NCBI GenBank assembly: GCA_025774845.1
Contig: JALGZP010000021.1
Location: 1 to 35,824 of the forward strand
Source of the DNA: a bacterium
GTDB taxonomy: Bacteria; Arandabacterota; Arandabacteria; Arandabacterales; Arandabacteraceae
Length of the DNA: 35,824 bases
Direction of reading: 5' to 3'
Positions 35,028 through 35,824 of the stretch are shown here, one piece after another. The translations under genes were made by a program, and so were the position numbers. The notes under the pieces are model-generated. The model was given only the letters and a program-made list of their open reading frames with translations, did not search any database and had not been told where the DNA came from. Positions within the stretch are counted from its first letter, which is position 1. The number at the start of each line of letters is the position of its first letter.

Positions 35028-35457
35028 CCAGAATCTCCATAACTATCCCGGTGACTTCCTCAGCATACTCCACGCATTTCCCAAGCAGATTACTGTCCTC
35101 AAACTTCTTCATTCCCTCGCTTGTATCGAGGTCACACCCTGTCAGTACTTCACAGTTGGAGGATCCGTACTTGCTCTGGAATCGTTCAATCAAGTCACGA
35201 ACGTGGCCGTAACAACTCTCTACAGATTCATCTGGCGAGGATCTTCCGGTGAACAGGCTTATCGCCAGGATCCCACCGCTTATGGCTCCGCACATGCCGG
35301 ATGTCCTCGCAACACCGCTACAGAGGCCGGTAGCTATCCTGGGGATGAGATCGCTTTTGATTCCCTTGCTTTCAGCCACGGAAAGCAGAATGCTCTCCGC
35401 TCAGTAATACCCCGAGCGAAACAACTCTCCACTTCTTCGCGATGTTTTGTCACTCAT
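34984..35457 (-). CDS. C_GCAxxG_C_C family redox protein, probable selenoprotein (TGA at 35401-35403)
   Basis: ATG 35457, with AAAGGG 8 nt upstream, opens a frame whose codon 19 is TGA, after which it runs to a TGA stop at 34984. Read through, the 157-aa product begins MSDKTSRRSGELFRSGYY-U-AESILL, and U19 falls exactly where C_GCAxxG_C_C proteins have their first invariant Cys (GYNCAQ-type motif). The later family Cys are all present: CGAISG at 56-61, NCEVLTG (Cys102) and KCVEYAEE (Cys128). Without readthrough only a fragment lacking the first redox residue could be made. I recall that a selenocysteine version of this family has been described. A 7-bp hairpin with a CG-starting loop follows the TGA at the distance expected for a bacterial SECIS. 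The function is a thiol/selenol redox role, with substrate unknown. It overlaps the GNAT gene. Confidence 0.85.
35367..35387 (-). promoter_or_regulatory. SECIS-like hairpin downstream of the selenocysteine TGA
   Basis: On the minus strand TGCTTTC (35381-35387) and GAAAGCA (35367-35373) form a perfect 7-bp stem with the loop CGTGGCT. The stem starts 13 nt after the TGA and the loop about 20 nt after it, with G at loop position 2. This fits the general bacterial SECIS description. A competing hairpin directly after the TGA (GCGGAGAGCA with TGCTTTCCGT) shares one arm. Confidence 0.6.
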
Positions 35458-35481
35458 CCAATCGACCCTTTCATCATTCTC

Positions 35482-35510
35482 ATCTCATCCGATTCCCGGA
35501 CACATGTCAA
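35482..35510 (-). promoter_or_regulatory. Possible promoter of the selenoprotein-GNAT unit
   Basis: A perfect TTGACA on the minus strand (35505-35510) is followed after 17 nt by TGAGAT (35482-35487), a poor -10. The start near 35475 would leave about 20 nt of leader before ATG 35457. Confidence 0.35.
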
Positions 35511-35547
35511 CACAATCATCGGCTGAGTGACTGTGCAAACGTGTTGA
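35507..35547. promoter_or_regulatory. TCAACAC/GTGTTGA dyad between divergent genes
   Basis: TCAACAC (35507-35513) and GTGTTGA (35541-35547) form a perfect 7-bp inverted repeat 27 nt apart. Each arm contains a -35-like TTGAC, one per strand, so the dyad may be either two divergent promoters or an operator shared by them. Confidence 0.3.
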
Positions 35548-35689
35548 CGAGTTGCTGGGATTGCGGTAACTAGAAAGTGCAGGGTGATGAGTGTTAACAT
35601 CTGAAAAGGGATAAAGAAGGATCTATGTGCGCAAGTCAGAGCGACAGTCTCGGCGAGCTCGCAGACCGGTGGACGGTGTCTTGATCCCA

Positions 35690-35824
35690 ATGCGGTTATC
35701 GAAGAAGCGCGTGATGGAGGGAGCGGAATACCTGGCTGCGCGCGATAAGGATCTCGCGCGACTTCTAAAGGCTGATGGCGTCCCCCCTCTCTGGGCGAGA
35801 AGACCCGGTTTTTCAACATTGATC
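35690..35824 (+). CDS. DNA-3-methyladenine glycosylase-like protein, 3'-truncated
   Basis: The frame is open from ATG 35690 to the right edge (45 codons). The visible part includes EYLAARDKDLARLLKADG and PPLWARRPGFSTLI, which closely follow the N-terminal region of AlkA/Mag-type HhH-GPD glycosylases, where similar proteins continue into the Gln-Gln-rich helix. These enzymes remove alkylated bases from DNA, leaving abasic sites. The start is uncertain: ATG 35690, GTG 35711 and ATG 35714 are all in frame and none has a strong ribosome site. The catalytic Asp and the helix-hairpin-helix lie beyond the window. Confidence 0.65.
   Translation, partial: MRLSKKRVMEGAEYLAARDKDLARLLKADGVPPLWARRPGFSTLI

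Noticed and set aside
35625-35684. 19-codon plus-strand ORF upstream of the glycosylase gene
   Set aside because: It has a passable ribosome site but no similarity, no associated terminator and a different frame; not enough to call a leader peptide.
35454-35819. 121-codon minus-strand frame at the right end
   Set aside because: It is antisense to the glycosylase start, has no ribosome site and resembles no family.

Overview
The window is a stretch of bacterial chromosome with moderately high GC content and dense gene packing. No phage, plasmid, CRISPR, tRNA or rRNA gene was recognised. Several traits point by inference to an uncultured member of the FCB superphylum or a nearby candidate phylum (Krumholzibacteriota, Eisenbacteria or Latescibacterota-like). 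These are a large secreted enzyme ending in a FlgD-like Ig C-terminal module, a TPR lipoprotein whose mature N-terminus is CAYYN, small exported proteins sharing a W-G-x-I-K-x-x-Y-R C-terminus, and frequent TTG/GTG starts behind strong Shine-Dalgarno sequences. No marker gene fixes the phylum.

Layout. (1) 1-1547, plus strand: the 3' end of a Cys-rich hypothetical exported protein, then a CBM6-like exported protein interrupted by an in-frame TGA. (2) 1552-10415, minus strand: a nine-gene nucleotide-sugar operon in the order ugd, RmlC-like cupin, rfbB, UDP-glucuronate decarboxylase, Gfo/Idh/MocA oxidoreductase, hexapeptide acetyltransferase, DegT aminotransferase, SDR epimerase, WecA-like GlcNAc-1-P transferase. 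It makes activated sugars and starts a lipid-linked glycan, but the window has no glycosyltransferase, flippase or polymerase. (3) 10520-15633, minus strand: an ArsB/NhaD/SLC13-type transporter and a secreted GH57 glycoside hydrolase with a near-consensus promoter that predicts a leaderless mRNA. (4) 15691-21326: a REP-like palindrome, a six-PAS protein without output domain, and a large FAD/Fe-S oxidoreductase with a Met/Pro-rich tail. (5) 21369-22000: a gene-free interval holding two strongly structured elements. (6) 22001-24756: tldD-tldE. (7) 24757-34352, minus strand: a compact eleven-gene operon pyrR-pyrB-pyrC-LUD-TPR lipoprotein-pyrK-pyrD-pyrF-pyrE-DUF2284-M50 protease. Its promoter and leader hold an intrinsic terminator inside a 30-codon leader-peptide ORF that overlaps pyrR by ATGA. 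(8) 34521-35457: a GNAT acetyltransferase and a C_GCAxxG_C_C family protein whose first conserved Cys is encoded by TGA. (9) 35690 to the end: the start of a DNA-3-methyladenine glycosylase-like gene.

The strongest discoveries are the probable selenoprotein at 34984-35457, with a SECIS-like hairpin just after the TGA, and the leader-peptide attenuator of the pyr operon. The second in-frame TGA, in the CBM-like gene, also has a perfect hairpin after it, and the sequence beyond the TGA restores both the fold and the shared C-terminal tail. A nonsense mutation of a Trp codon is an equally good reading there. The pyr operon covers de novo UMP synthesis apart from carbamoyl-phosphate synthetase (carAB), which is not in the window.
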